Positions 42,168 to 52,400 of a stretch of 64,000 nucleotides of DNA are shown here, one piece after another. The position numbers and the translations under genes were made by a program. Origin of the DNA: Paenibacillus sp. DMB5. GTDB taxonomy: Bacteria > Bacillota > Bacilli > Paenibacillales > Paenibacillaceae. Within the stretch, counting starts at the first letter, position 1; every line of letters begins with the position of its first letter. The stretch lies in the NCBI RefSeq assembly GCF_001517085.1, contig NZ_LRAC01000120.1, positions 62,001 through 126,000 of the forward strand, in the 5' to 3' direction. Under the pieces are notes generated by a model that saw only the letters and a list, made by a program, of their open reading frames with translations, had not been told where the DNA came from and did no database searches.

Positions 42168-43217
42168 TTATTCCTGGTTCATTGTGCTGATGTCAATTAC
42201 GAAACGGTAGCGGACATCAGAAGCAAGCACACGCTCCCAGGCTTCATCGATCTGGCTGGCGGAAATAACCTCAATCTCGGAGGCAATGTTGTGTTCTGCA
42301 CAGAAATCGAGCATTTCCTGCGTTTCACGGATACCGCCGATCATAGATCCGGCGAACGAACGGCGTTGGCCGATCAGCGAGAATGCGTTAACAGCCAATG
42401 GATCTGCAGGCGCACCGACATTGACCAGTGTACCGTCCAGCGCCAAAAGCGAAAGATAAGCATCAATGTTAATCTGTGCACTTACGGTATTGATGATCAG
42501 GTCGAACGATCCGGCGAGCTGCTTGAAGGTTTCCTCATCGCTTGTAGCGTAATAGTGATCCGCTCCCAGCTGCAGGCCGTCCTCTTTTTTCTTCAAGGAT
42601 TGTGAAAGTACGGTAACCTCAGCGCCCATAGCGTGGGCAATCTTTACTGCCATATGGCCAAGCCCGCCTAGTCCGACTACGGCTACTTTTTTGTCCGGGC
42701 CTGCTTCCCAGTGGCGCAGCGGGGAGTAGGTGGTGATCCCGGCACACAGCAGCGGTGCTGCAGCATCCAGCGGAATGCTGTCCGGAATGCGGACTACAAA
42801 GTTTTCTGTTACGACGATATGCGTGGAATATCCGCCTTGGGTATAGTGTCCATAACGGTCAGTAGCTCCATAAGTGCCTGTATTTCCGTGCAGGCAATAT
42901 TGCTCTTCCCCTTTATGGCAGCTGCTGCATTCTCCGCAGGAGTCAACCATACAGCCTACGCCTACACGGTCACCAACTGCATATTTGGTTACTTCTGCTC
43001 CAACCTGGCTTACAATCCCGGCAATTTCATGACCTGGTACGAGCGGATATTTGACTGGTCCCCACTCCCCGCGGGCAGTGTGAATGTCAGAGTGGCAGAT
43101 CCCGGCATATTTGATTTCAATCAGCACATCATGCGGCTGAAGCTCGCGGCGCTCGATCGCTGTCAGCTTGAACGGGCCCTCCGGATTAAATGTGGCGCGT
43201 GCATTTACTTGAATCAT
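42168..43217 (-). CDS. adhA: Zinc-dependent alcohol dehydrogenase (AdhA-like)
   Basis: 349 residues of the cinnamyl-alcohol/YahK-type zinc ADH branch. Catalytic zinc: Cys in GICHSDIH (near 41) and GHEIAG (near 63); structural zinc: the four Cys of [15 protein letters not shown] (near 94-108). NAD(P) fold [14 protein letters not shown] near 178. It reduces or oxidises aldehydes/alcohols in the cytosol. CAGGAGG before ATG 43217. Divergent from an AdhR-like MerR gene with a textbook MerR promoter, as in the B. subtilis adhA-adhR pair that answers formaldehyde and methylglyoxal. Confidence 0.9.
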   Translation of the reverse strand: MIQVNARATFNPEGPFKLTAIERRELQPHDVLIEIKYAGICHSDIHTARGEWGPVKYPLVPGHEIAGIVSQVGAEVTKYAVGDRVGVGCMVDSCGECSSCHKGEEQYCLHGNTGTYGATDRYGHYTQGGYSTHIVVTENFVVRIPDSIPLDAAAPLLCAGITTYSPLRHWEAGPDKKVAVVGLGGLGHMAVKIAHAMGAEVTVLSQSLKKKEDGLQLGADHYYATSDEETFKQLAGSFDLIINTVSAQINIDAYLSLLALDGTLVNVGAPADPLAVNAFSLIGQRRSFAGSMIGGIRETQEMLDFCAEHNIASEIEVISASQIDEAWERVLASDVRYRFVIDISTMNQE

Positions 43218-43307
43218 AAGTGTGAACCTCCTGAAATGTTTAGGTTGTGATCCTTGGCTATAATCGTTTGTAAAAAGCTTCCGGCTTGTGCGGCCTTTAC
43301 AAAACCA

Positions 43308-43338
43308 ATGTTATTACTTAAAGTTAACTCTAAGTCAA
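43308..43338 (-). promoter_or_regulatory. AdhR-type promoter of adhA
   Basis: On the minus strand TTGACT (43333-43338) and TAACAT (43308-43313) are 19 bp apart. The dyad CTTA.AGTTAACT.TAAG lies in the spacer, with the GAGTTAACT core known from NmlR/AdhR sites. Confidence 0.8.
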
Positions 43339-43366
43339 GAAGTAATTTGAACATAGGAGACAGAAT

Positions 43367-43768
43367 ATGAAGACCTATACCATTAACGAAGCAGCGAAAC
43401 ATTTCAATCTGACCCCGCATACCCTGCGGTATTATGATAAAGAAGGTCTTATGCCACATTTAGAGCGCACTGCCGGCGGCAAACGAATTTTTAAAGATTC
43501 CGATCTCGAGGCGATGAAGGTCATTGAATGCCTGAAGGCATCCGGAATGCCGATCAAGGAAATCAAACATTTCATAGAGTGGTGCTCAGAAGGTGATACA
43601 ACACTGCAGCTAAGATATGATATGTTCCTGGAACGTAAAGCTTCTGTAGAAGCGCAGATGGAAGAATTGAAGAAAACCATGGAAGTTATTGAGCATAAGT
43701 GCCACTACTATAAGACAGCCCTTGAGTGCGGTACAGAGGATATTCACAAAAAGAAAAAACTACAATAA
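43367..43768 (+). CDS. adhR: MerR/NmlR family regulator (AdhR-like)
   Basis: 133 residues. Winged HTH YTINEAAKHFNLTPHTLRYY, then KDSDLEAMKVIECLKASGMP, a coiled dimer helix and a Lys-rich tail. Cys residues near 72, 108 and 117 could sense aldehydes; in B. subtilis AdhR one conserved Cys is alkylated. ATG 43367 follows GGAGAC. The last 9 bp overlap the convergent rph gene. Confidence 0.85.
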   Translation: MKTYTINEAAKHFNLTPHTLRYYDKEGLMPHLERTAGGKRIFKDSDLEAMKVIECLKASGMPIKEIKHFIEWCSEGDTTLQLRYDMFLERKASVEAQMEELKKTMEVIEHKCHYYKTALECGTEDIHKKKKLQ

Positions 43769-46375
43769 CTCAATATATCCATCTGTTCCGTTAATACGGA
43801 TCATCTGCCCGTCTATAATCCGCTTGGTAGCCTGATCTACACCGACAACGGCGGGCAAGCCGTATTCACGGGCAATTACGGCTCCATGAGTCATCAGTCC
43901 GCCGACTTCGGTAACAAGGCCTTTAATGGATACAAATAAGGGTGTCCAGCTGGGGTCCGTGAACAGCGTGACCAGAATATCCCCCTCTTCGAGCGCCGCC
44001 TGCTCCATATTGAAGATAACGCGTGCCCGGCCTTCAATTACCCCGGAGGAAACAGGGAGGCCGACAAGGGAATCGGCCGGAAGATCATCGCGCTTGTAGT
44101 CACCGTTAATCCGTTCACCGTCAGAGGTAATAACACGCGGCGGAGTAAGCTTTTCATACAGCCTGTAGTCTTCCCTCCGTTTCTCAATTATCCCGTAATC
44201 CAGCCGGCATGTGCTGACAGCTTCGCGGAGCTCTTCAAAGGTAAGGTAGTAGATGTCTCCGGGATGCTCAATAATGCCTGCATCAACGAGCAGTACGGCT
44301 TCCCGAAGCAGGGCCTGCTTATAAATATAGTAGCGGCTGATCATACCGTATTTCGGATACTCCCGGTAACCGATGAAGCCGCGGAGCAGGCCGATGACCC
44401 GTTTCGTTTCTGCGGCTTTCTGCACGCCATCAGGAAGCTGCTTCAGGCGGTCCAGGAGCTCCCGCTCCTTATTTATGGCTTCCTGCCGGCCCTGCTCGAA
44501 TTTCTGTCTGCTGGCGCCCCGGCTGAAATGCTTGATATTGTTCAGAATCATCGGGACAAGGATTTGTGGATTTTCGCTCCAGCGGGTTCTGGTCAGATCA
44601 ATTTCTCCGCTGCAGCGCATTCCGTACTGCTCCAGATAGGAACGGATAGCGTCACTGGCTTCCTGTCCCCCTTCCATTTTCGTTAGCTCATCCAGAAAGT
44701 CATCCTGTGTGACATGCTGCAAATACCGGATAACTTTAGGATAAGGCCGGATAACATCTGCAACATCAAGCAGCGCCAGACCCATTTCAGAAGTAATGTT
44801 GTCCGCTACCGATTGTGAAAGCACATCTGCAGCATTTTTATCACCTAACCATTCATTCATTCGGTCATTGATCCAGGAGGATGCATCCATAGCAGACATA
44901 ATGACAGCCGAGCTCTGCGGATCAAAGAGCAGCTTCTTCAATTCCTGCATATCCTCGATAATAAAATCAAACAGAGCTGGTCCGGATTGCGTACGGATAC
45001 GCAGTTTTAGTTCTTCAACGGATGCCTGATTACGCTTGATTAATGCAGGTACAATTGCCGGGTCGAATTCGATCCGTGCGTTGAACACTCCGGGATCGGC
45101 ATTTTCATTGTTTTTAAGCGAATAGGGAACTTTCGGGTTCTCTAGTGAAGGCTGGATGAAATCTCCGCGTTCTACAAGGGACATAAGAGCGTTTTTAATT
45201 AGCGGATCCGATTTTCCGAGGGCGTTAATGACTGCTGCTCCGGTGTCCGGTGATGCCAGAAGGGGCGTCACATCGACAAACAGTCTTCCGCCGGCGGTAC
45301 GCATAGGTGCAGGTGTCGTCAGCAGGTAAAAGGACAAGCCGAGCGGCTTCATGGCATCCGTCATCATCTGCTGGTGGCCGACGGATAAATAGACACGGTT
45401 CACCTGGTCTCCCGCTTCAGGGGCCGGAAATAAGGTAGTGATTGGACGGCTCTGGACAATATAAAAGACGCCGTCAGCCAGACACCATTCAATGTCCTGA
45501 GGGTAGCCGAAATAAGCTTCGATCTGTCTTCCGAGAGAGGACAAAGCTATAATCTGGGCATCGCCAAGCGTCTGTGTGGTCTGCTGTTCCGGGTCAAGCT
45601 CGCGTGTAAACGTCCCGCCTTCCTGGCGGCCATACATAGCCAGCTGTTTAGCGGCTATTTGCTTACTGATGATTACCCCGTCCTGGACTTTATAGCTGTC
45701 GGGAGTTACCAGACCGGAGACCAGCGCTTCGCCCAGGCCAAAGCCGGCATCGATGGATACCACCTTCCGGCTGCCGGTAACCGGATCTGCAGTGAACATG
45801 ATTCCGGAAGCCCGCGGGATAACCATGCGTTGGATGATAACGGACAGAAGCACCTGAGTTTGGTCAAAGCCATTTTGCATCCGGTAGATTACCGCTCGTT
45901 CTGTAAAGAGCGAAGCCCAGCATTTGCTGATGTGCTCCAGAATGGATTTCGTCCCGCTAATATTCAGATAAGTGTCCTGCTGTCCGGCAAAGGAGGCATG
46001 CGGCAGGTCTTCAGCGGTTGCACTGGAGCGGACGGCATAGGTATGCTCCTCCCCCAGCATGGAGATATTTTGAGTGACAGCCGAGGTAATGTCCACAGGG
46101 ATGTTCACGGCCAGAATGTGCCGGCGGATTTTTCCGCTGATCTCAGCGATCTGTTGCCGGTCTTCAGCTGACAGTGTTTTTAACTGTTCAAGTAAAGCCT
46201 GATACGTCCCGCTGCTTGCTACAACCTGGCGGTAAACGTTTGTAGTCACGCAGAAGCCATCGGGCACCTGTATCCCTTCAACTCTGGATAATCGGGCCAG
46301 ATTCAATGCTTTTCCGCCAACGAGACTAAGCTGTGTAACATCCATTTCCGCAAAGCCGAGAACCAAAGAAGGCAT
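43760..46375 (-). CDS. rph: Rifamycin-inactivating phosphotransferase Rph
   Basis: 871 residues, the length of Rph (867 in Listeria). Order: ATP-grasp domain (LVGGKALNLARLS, YAVRSSATAEDLPHASFAGQ, GLGEALVSG), rifamycin-binding middle part with MMTDAMKPLG and helices around 400-750, and the C-terminal His domain TEVGGLMTHGAVIAREYG with the swivelling catalytic His near residue 828. It moves the beta-phosphate of ATP to the ansa-ring hydroxyl of rifamycins. PEP synthase is the close relative, but the middle domain and the lack of a PEP-binding barrel exclude it. GGGGAG precedes ATG 46375. Confidence 0.9.
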   Translation of the reverse strand: MPSLVLGFAEMDVTQLSLVGGKALNLARLSRVEGIQVPDGFCVTTNVYRQVVASSGTYQALLEQLKTLSAEDRQQIAEISGKIRRHILAVNIPVDITSAVTQNISMLGEEHTYAVRSSATAEDLPHASFAGQQDTYLNISGTKSILEHISKCWASLFTERAVIYRMQNGFDQTQVLLSVIIQRMVIPRASGIMFTADPVTGSRKVVSIDAGFGLGEALVSGLVTPDSYKVQDGVIISKQIAAKQLAMYGRQEGGTFTRELDPEQQTTQTLGDAQIIALSSLGRQIEAYFGYPQDIEWCLADGVFYIVQSRPITTLFPAPEAGDQVNRVYLSVGHQQMMTDAMKPLGLSFYLLTTPAPMRTAGGRLFVDVTPLLASPDTGAAVINALGKSDPLIKNALMSLVERGDFIQPSLENPKVPYSLKNNENADPGVFNARIEFDPAIVPALIKRNQASVEELKLRIRTQSGPALFDFIIEDMQELKKLLFDPQSSAVIMSAMDASSWINDRMNEWLGDKNAADVLSQSVADNITSEMGLALLDVADVIRPYPKVIRYLQHVTQDDFLDELTKMEGGQEASDAIRSYLEQYGMRCSGEIDLTRTRWSENPQILVPMILNNIKHFSRGASRQKFEQGRQEAINKERELLDRLKQLPDGVQKAAETKRVIGLLRGFIGYREYPKYGMISRYYIYKQALLREAVLLVDAGIIEHPGDIYYLTFEELREAVSTCRLDYGIIEKRREDYRLYEKLTPPRVITSDGERINGDYKRDDLPADSLVGLPVSSGVIEGRARVIFNMEQAALEEGDILVTLFTDPSWTPLFVSIKGLVTEVGGLMTHGAVIAREYGLPAVVGVDQATKRIIDGQMIRINGTDGYIELL

Positions 46376-46501
46376 TCCATATCTCCCCTAACATTTGATT
46401 TGAGAAAAAAACATTTGACAAGAGCATTCCAGCGTGGTAAATTTAGAGTATAAGATGAGATTTCTTTGACTAACTTTGTGGTTAAAAATAGAGGTAGGCT
46501 G

Positions 46502-46530
46502 ATTATATCACCGCTCCTGTACATATGCAA
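46502..46530 (-). promoter_or_regulatory. Promoter of rph
   Basis: On the minus strand TTGCAT (46525-46530), 17 bp, TATAAT (46502-46507). It leaves an untranslated leader of about 120 bases before ATG 46375. I see no strong hairpin or actinobacterial-style rifampin element in it. Confidence 0.75.
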
Positions 46531-46568
46531 CAAGAAAAAACCTGGCCCTTTGGTCAGGTTTTTTCTTG
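46531..46568. terminator. Terminator between the MDR oxidoreductase and rph
   Basis: AAAAAACCTG.CC and GG.CAGGTTTTTT form a symmetrical stem with T-runs on both strands. Confidence 0.85.
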
Positions 46569-46588
46569 TTTTCCTTCTATAAATAAGT

Positions 46589-47614
46589 TTAGAGCTTCAT
46601 GTTGACGACTGTTTTGCCCTTCACCGAACCTTCTCCAATATCACGGACTGCCTGGGCAGCTTCCCTTAACGGGTACTGCCGGTCTATCACCGGGAGTATC
46701 TTACCAGCCTCAGCATACTCCTTCCAGAGCAGTTGGTCGTTATGGTTCGGCTTATGGATCAGAACGGCAATTTTTTTCTTTTCAAACAGAGAAATAAGCG
46801 GTGAACATAGCAGATTCAGGAGGATGCGCGGGGTCGGTCCGCCGATCATCACATAGGTGCCGTTATTCCTGAGCGCACGCTTCAGGGCGAATATGGAGCG
46901 GCTCCCCACAACGTCGAGGATCAGATCGTATTTCTTCCCGGTTTTGGTGAAATCATCTTGTGTATAATCAAGTACATAATCTGCCCCGACAGCCTGCAAC
47001 ATCTCCAGCTTTCCGGCGTTATCGACTCCAGTCACTTCAGCCCCGTGCAGCTTGGCATATTGGATAGCGAATGTTCCGACTCCTCCCCCGGCGCCATTGA
47101 TCAGAACCTGCTGACCCTGCTGTAAATGCCCATTGTCACGCAGGCCCTGCAAGGCCAGAACAGCCGCCTGGGGGATAGCCGCCGCCTCCACAAAGCTGAG
47201 TGTTGCGGGTTTGGGGGTCAGGGAAGTCTCGGCCGCGCATACATACTCGGCAAAACCTCCCCAGCCGCAGCCGGACAGATCACCGAACACCTCGTCTCCG
47301 AGCTTGAATTTTGTGGCAGCTGCCCCGACCTTAACTACCTTGCCGGCGATATCTGCACCAAGTATCCGGTAACGGGGAGAACGGAATGCGCCAATCCTGT
47401 TTATATAAGGCTTACCCCGCAGGAGATCCCAGTCCCAGGAATTAACTGAAGCTGCATGCACCTCGATCAACACTTCCTGGTCCTTGGGTTCAGGGATCTC
47501 CACCTGTTCAATCCGGAGGACCTCTGGTGTCCCATAGGTATCATAAACCATCGCCATCATTGACCCGCCGCCTCTTTTGCCCGGTGCTCCTGAATTGCTC
47601 CGTATTTCTCCCAT
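46589..47614 (-). CDS. Quinone-oxidoreductase-like MDR dehydrogenase, NAD(P)-dependent
   Basis: 341 residues from ATG 47614 (GGAG 6 bp upstream); ATG 47626 or the internal MM near residue 19 are alternatives. Medium-chain fold with ASVNSWDWDLLRG, the NADP motif INGAGGGVGTFAIQYAKL near 155 and VDNAGKLEML. The usual zinc Cys residues are missing, so it belongs to the zinc-free quinone/enoyl reductase group. Cytosolic, reduces quinones or enones with NADPH. Terminator at 46531. Confidence 0.83.
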   Translation of the reverse strand: MGEIRSNSGAPGKRGGGSMMAMVYDTYGTPEVLRIEQVEIPEPKDQEVLIEVHAASVNSWDWDLLRGKPYINRIGAFRSPRYRILGADIAGKVVKVGAAATKFKLGDEVFGDLSGCGWGGFAEYVCAAETSLTPKPATLSFVEAAAIPQAAVLALQGLRDNGHLQQGQQVLINGAGGGVGTFAIQYAKLHGAEVTGVDNAGKLEMLQAVGADYVLDYTQDDFTKTGKKYDLILDVVGSRSIFALKRALRNNGTYVMIGGPTPRILLNLLCSPLISLFEKKKIAVLIHKPNHNDQLLWKEYAEAGKILPVIDRQYPLREAAQAVRDIGEGSVKGKTVVNMKL

Positions 47615-47705
47615 GTTCATCTCCATTCCATAACCATCTTATATAGCCTGACTCTAACTATAACGCCGGGTTCGTTATTTGGTTTCAAGCAAATTCACGG
47701 CTACA

Positions 47706-47752
47706 TAAAAACAGCCTAATAGACCGGCTGAGCCGTTCCATTAGGCTGTTTC
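47706..47752 (-). terminator. Terminator of the effector-binding gene
   Basis: AAACAGCCTAAT and ATTAGGCTGTTT form a 12-bp perfect stem, with GGC/GCC inside; T-run on the minus strand. Confidence 0.85.
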
Positions 47753-47783
47753 GTGATATACCCTGCGCGAGCGATCAAGAGCT

Positions 47784-48263
47784 TTATTTTTTCACCACGG
47801 GAATCCACATTTCACCATAAATCAGGCCGTTTGTCCGCCCCATCTCTACAGTAGTGTTGGGTCCGCCGACATAAGCGTAATCTGCCGCCTCGGGCAAAGC
47901 TTGGCCAAACGCAATACCGGAAAGCGTATGATTCAGTTCCTCTGCCGTCTCCGCTTCCCCTTTAATGACTACATAATCTCCTGCGGGGAACTCGATTACT
48001 CTGGCTTCTTCCGGGGCTGCCTGATCCGAAATAACACCGGCATAATGCATCATTTTGTTGTTCACCGCTTCGTTGACGGCAAAAATGTAGTCATTTGAGG
48101 CAATTTCTTTTAAATAATCAAGTCTTCCATCCTGGCTGACCTGCTGCCAAAAGTCCGCTTTTTCCTGATTGATGCCAGCATAGTCTGTATAATGGCTCTT
48201 GAGCTCAGTTCCCAGACCAATAACGGTGAAGCCTTCTTTTTGTTCCAGTGTAAATTGTGCCAT
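47784..48263 (-). CDS. GyrI/AraC effector-binding domain protein (YobU-like)
   Basis: 159 residues consisting only of the GyrI-like ligand-binding fold (beta-hairpin, ARVIEFPAGDYVVIKG near 85-100, TNGLIYGEMWIPV at the end with the conserved Glu). No DNA-binding domain. GAGGAG precedes ATG 48263. Divergent from a WYL/HTH regulator, the same arrangement as yobU-yobV of B. subtilis, so it may present or sequester the ligand of that regulator, or detoxify it. Confidence 0.8.
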   Translation of the reverse strand: MAQFTLEQKEGFTVIGLGTELKSHYTDYAGINQEKADFWQQVSQDGRLDYLKEIASNDYIFAVNEAVNNKMMHYAGVISDQAAPEEARVIEFPAGDYVVIKGEAETAEELNHTLSGIAFGQALPEAADYAYVGGPNTTVEMGRTNGLIYGEMWIPVVKK

Positions 48264-48373
48264 GTTTGAAAAACTCCTCTTCTATGGATTTGGTCAAATG
48301 ATTTGTCTTCTTCATCTGATAGGTTTATGGTAACCTTTAATCATGTCAAAATATGATACTGTTTAGGAGCCCT

Positions 48374-49324
48374 ATGAAAAAAGTTGAACGCATCAATATC
48401 ATCATGCGTTATATTAACAACCGTGCCCACTTTACCATTTCAGAAATTATGCGGGAGTTCCAGATCTCCCGGTCCACTGCAATCAGAGATATACGGGAAA
48501 TTGAGGCGTTCGGGATGCCGCTTGTGGCTGAGGTTGGACGGGATGGGGGCTATTTTGTCATGCGTAACTCTGTCCTTCCGGTTGTCCGCTTTACTGATAG
48601 TGAAGTCAAAGCCCTATTTATTGCTTTCATGGCCACCCGGAATCAGCAGCTTCCTTACCTTAAGAGCCGCCAGTCTTTATCCGAAAAATTACTCGGGCTT
48701 ATCTCCGAGAACCAGCAGGATGACCTGTTTCTTTTGAATCAGATTCTGCTGTTTGAAGGTACCAACCCGAGCAATCCGGATTTGCTCGATCTGGCTGACC
48801 TCCCCCACCCCATGTTGGAAAAGCTGATTCAGCTTCTGCTTACAGACTGCTACTTATACATTTCTATCAATGGAGAAACTTATCCCGTTTATCTATTGCA
48901 CCTCTACCGCGAAAAAAGTGTCTGGTTAATTGAAGGCTTTGATCTGCAGGAAGAGAAGTTGCGGATTTATCCTGTCGACCAGCTTACAGATGTCATGCCC
49001 TATCCGGTAAAACACAGACTAAGCCGAAAAAAGATATTAGAAAAACTAAATAAGCAGAAAGAAGCAGTCAATGTCGTCCTTGAACTGGGTCCGGATGCAA
49101 TTGCCCAATTCAGAAAATACCATCCTGTAAAAGCATCGCTCTCCTATACCAATCCCTATCAGACAACAGCGATCTACGAGACTTTTATCCATGCTGATAA
49201 TCCTGATGAAGTGAGCGGGATTACGAACTGGCTGCTTTTCTTGGGAGAAGATATCAAGATTAGGGAAATGCCCGCCGAAGTGTTAAAAAGCATTCAATGT
49301 AGACTGAACGTATACGGCCCGTAA
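48374..49324 (+). CDS. HTH-WYL transcriptional regulator (YobV-like)
   Basis: 316 residues from ATG 48374 (TAGGAG 5 bp upstream); the frame to 48353 lacks a site. N-terminal DeoR-type HTH (VERINIIMRYINNRAHFTI, EIMREFQISRSTAIRDIREI), then a WYL-like ligand domain near 145-220 (YPVYLLHLYREKSVWLIEGF) and a C-terminal extension domain. Divergent from the effector-binding gene and likely controls it. Confidence 0.85.
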   Translation: MKKVERINIIMRYINNRAHFTISEIMREFQISRSTAIRDIREIEAFGMPLVAEVGRDGGYFVMRNSVLPVVRFTDSEVKALFIAFMATRNQQLPYLKSRQSLSEKLLGLISENQQDDLFLLNQILLFEGTNPSNPDLLDLADLPHPMLEKLIQLLLTDCYLYISINGETYPVYLLHLYREKSVWLIEGFDLQEEKLRIYPVDQLTDVMPYPVKHRLSRKKILEKLNKQKEAVNVVLELGPDAIAQFRKYHPVKASLSYTNPYQTTAIYETFIHADNPDEVSGITNWLLFLGEDIKIREMPAEVLKSIQCRLNVYGP

Positions 49325-49349
49325 TTCTGTTTTAACACCTGCACCTGTA

Positions 49350-49391
49350 AAAATAGCCCGATGAAACGGTTAAACCGTCTCCTCGGGCTGT
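49350..49391 (-). terminator. Terminator of the pectinase gene
   Basis: AGCCCGA/TCGGGCT with inner ACGG/CCGT; on the minus strand it is followed by ATTTTTA. It may also slow the convergent WYL transcript. Confidence 0.75.
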
Positions 49392-49434
49392 TCAACGTAA
49401 ATTCAGTTTAGCTCCGCCATGCTGTCTTCCGTAC

Positions 49435-52400
49435 TTATTTCCGTACCTTTACAGTCATCTTCACGGTCCGGGTCTCACCCGCGGCGTTGCTCAGCACCGC
49501 TTCGTATTCGTAAGTGCCCGCCGCTTTGCCGGATATTGCTGTTACTGCCGATTGGGCACCAGGTGTACGGGCCTGAAGCGATTGCGTGTCTACCAGCTTT
49601 CCGTTCTCATAAAGCTTGTATTCGGTAGCGTTGGTACCCCACCACAGGTTCATCGTGACGTTAAAGCTGCCGTCTCCATCCCAGTTGTCGTTAGACAATA
49701 CCGCTTGACCGGGAGCTGCATCGGTAACAGTCACAGTCAGTGGTGCACTCTTCGTGGTCCCCAGAGAGTTGATCAGTTCACCGGTATAAACGTAAGTTCC
49801 GTTCTGCTTGCCGGTAATGTCAATCTTCACAGATTGGGCAGACGGGGACTGGTCGGGCAGTGATACTTCTTTGACCAGCTTGCCGTCCTCATACAGTCTG
49901 AACTTGGTGCCGTTATTGCCCCACCAGAGATTCATTGTAATCGTATAGTCTCCGTCTCTCAGGCCAGTGTCATGACCGTTATTATCGGACAACACCGGCG
50001 TGCCTGGGGCACTGCTCGCCAGCGGGGTCGCCTGGCTCAGCCATGCTGACCACTTCACCAGCGCATCTGCCTGTTCAGCGGTAAATACTGTGTTTCTGGC
50101 TGCGTTGACATCATTGCTGTAAGCATTAAGGAGCTGGCGGGCCTTTGCACCATTATGTGCGGCAGCTGCCTGTTCTGCCTGCTGCAGCTTATCCGTAAGC
50201 TGACCGGAAACTGTTCCTGCACCAGGGTCCTCCGATCCTGCTGCGAAGGTGCGGGTAAGCTCTGACAGACTTGTAAAAGTAGCAGTAACACCAAAGCTGT
50301 AGTCCAAAGTGGTTGTTTGGCCTGCGCGGTCATAGACCACTGCAGTTACTGTATTCAATCCCGGTTCCAGCGTATAGGCCTGAGTGTTCACTACCTCTCC
50401 GGCCGGCTGTTCGACACCAGAAACGGTATCGGCAGCGGAATAGCCAATGACAACCTGCTGGTCAATGGTGTATTCGGTCTGTCCTTGAATTTCAATGACC
50501 GGAGGAGCCAGATCGACCGGCACGGAAAGGGTCTGTTCCGCCTCTTTGTTGCCGTCAACGTCAACGCTCCAGTAAGTAACGGTATGGTTGCCCTCTTCAC
50601 TAAGGGTCAGCTGCGTTCCGCTGACTGCCTCGCCGCCATCGACCTTGAAGTAGGTTGCTTCCACTTCCGAATCTTCATCTGTTGCGGTAAAAGTAACTTT
50701 TACAGCTGAAGTATACCAGCCGTTATGCTGTTCTCCTTCCACCACCGCTGTTGTGTGCGGCGCTTTCTGGTCGGACGGCTCCTCTTCCAGTGTGACGAGT
50801 TCAGACAGAGGGATATTCAGCTCCTGTACCAGCTTAGCCACCATGCCGGATACCTTGATCGCACCGTTCATCTGCAGATGGGTGTTGTCTTCGGTTGTCC
50901 CCACCCACATAAAGATGGATTTGGTACCTTCCGGACCGAGCTCCTGGAAATACTCCCAGCTTGCTTGGTTCAGATCAATCAGCAGCGTTCCGGTTTCCTG
51001 TGCGGTTTCTTTCATGGCCTGCACATATTCCGGGAAGCTCTTATTGAGGACTGCTCCGCTAAAGTCACGGCGGTTAACCGGTGTAACCAGAACCGGAGTT
51101 GCGCCTCTTTGTACTGTGCCGTTAATGTAATCCTTCAGGTACACCTTGAACTGCTCCGGTGTCAGATAACGTTCCGGCCGCGAAGGTGTGGAATCGTTGT
51201 GGGACCACTGCATGAACAGGTAATCGCCTTCGTGAATGTTCAGCAGGATATTGTTCAGATATCCGCCTACCAGGAAGGTTTTGCTGCTGAGACCGCTAAC
51301 CGCCCGGTTGTCAATGCTGATCTTATCCAGATCAAAGTAGCTGCCCAGCTGTTCGCCCCAACCGGCCTGCGGACGATAGCTTTCTGCATAATTGGCCACT
51401 GTGGAATCGCTCGCCAGATAAATGACCGGCTGTGTGCCTGCGCCGTTGTCAGGCAGGCGTTCGATAGTCAGTGCATTAATCTTTGGTGTGCTGCCAGAGA
51501 ACTCAAAGTTAAATACACCATCAATCAGGGCGATATCATAGGAGACCTCTTTGAATTCGCCTTTGGCTACAGTCGTAACCGGAAGCTTCGGCATCTGCTC
51601 TACAACCACGCCGGCATTGGTCGATTCCTGAGCATCACCGATGGTCATGGTTACTCTGTAATTGGCAGGCTCCATTTCCACCAGGAAGGAGGTGCCGTTC
51701 ATGCGGATGAAGTCTTCCTTCAGGAGATCTCCGGTCTGCCGGTTTTCATTCTGAACCAGAGCGGTGTCGGCAAAGCCGTAGCCATTGCCTTCGATATAAG
51801 CTCTCTTGGAATTTACACCGATGAATCCTTCTGCGGCAGTGCCGGAGCCGAAATCAAAGGAGTAGCTGCTGAGTACACCTGACGGTTCCGCAGATAATGA
51901 ATCCTTGGCAACCGTCAGCATGTTAAACACATGATCGACCTGAGCCTGTGTCGCTTCCGTACCGAGGATTGCTTCAACAGCCACCATTGCTTTGTTCAGC
52001 ACAGCTTTGGAAGCTTCGGTGTAAGCTGACAGGTCCAGTGCTTTTACTTCATTATGCAAGGCAATTAACGCCTTCTGATCACCGGCTACCGGCGGCAGCT
52101 TCATGCCTTCAATCTTCACGTTATCAATCTGGGTAGTCCAGCTGAGTGTACCGCCTCCGCCCTTTCTTGTTCCAAGGAAACGCAGTGCCCTTACATTATT
52201 GGTATAGGCCCCTGGATTCATCGGGATATCCTCAATGGTCTGCGTAAGGCTCGGGTCCGCCTTGCTCGTCAAAGTCATGGCCATTGTCTTTTCGGCAAAA
52301 TTGATGTTTACGTCCACATTGACCCACTGGTTCTTCAGCAGATTGGTGGCGATGCCGCCATCCGGTACCGCTGTAGTGCCTGTTCCGTAATCCGGTGTAT

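Noticed and set aside
43760..46375. Phosphoenolpyruvate synthase
   Set aside because: Lacks the PEP-utilising TIM barrel; domain order and length fit rifamycin phosphotransferase.
46303..46533. 76-codon frame upstream of rph as a possible leader gene
   Set aside because: It runs into the rph coding start in another frame, spans the promoter -10 region and has no ribosome site.
50725..51882. 385-codon frame on the plus strand inside the pectinase gene
   Set aside because: Antisense to the second CE12 module; no recognisable domain.
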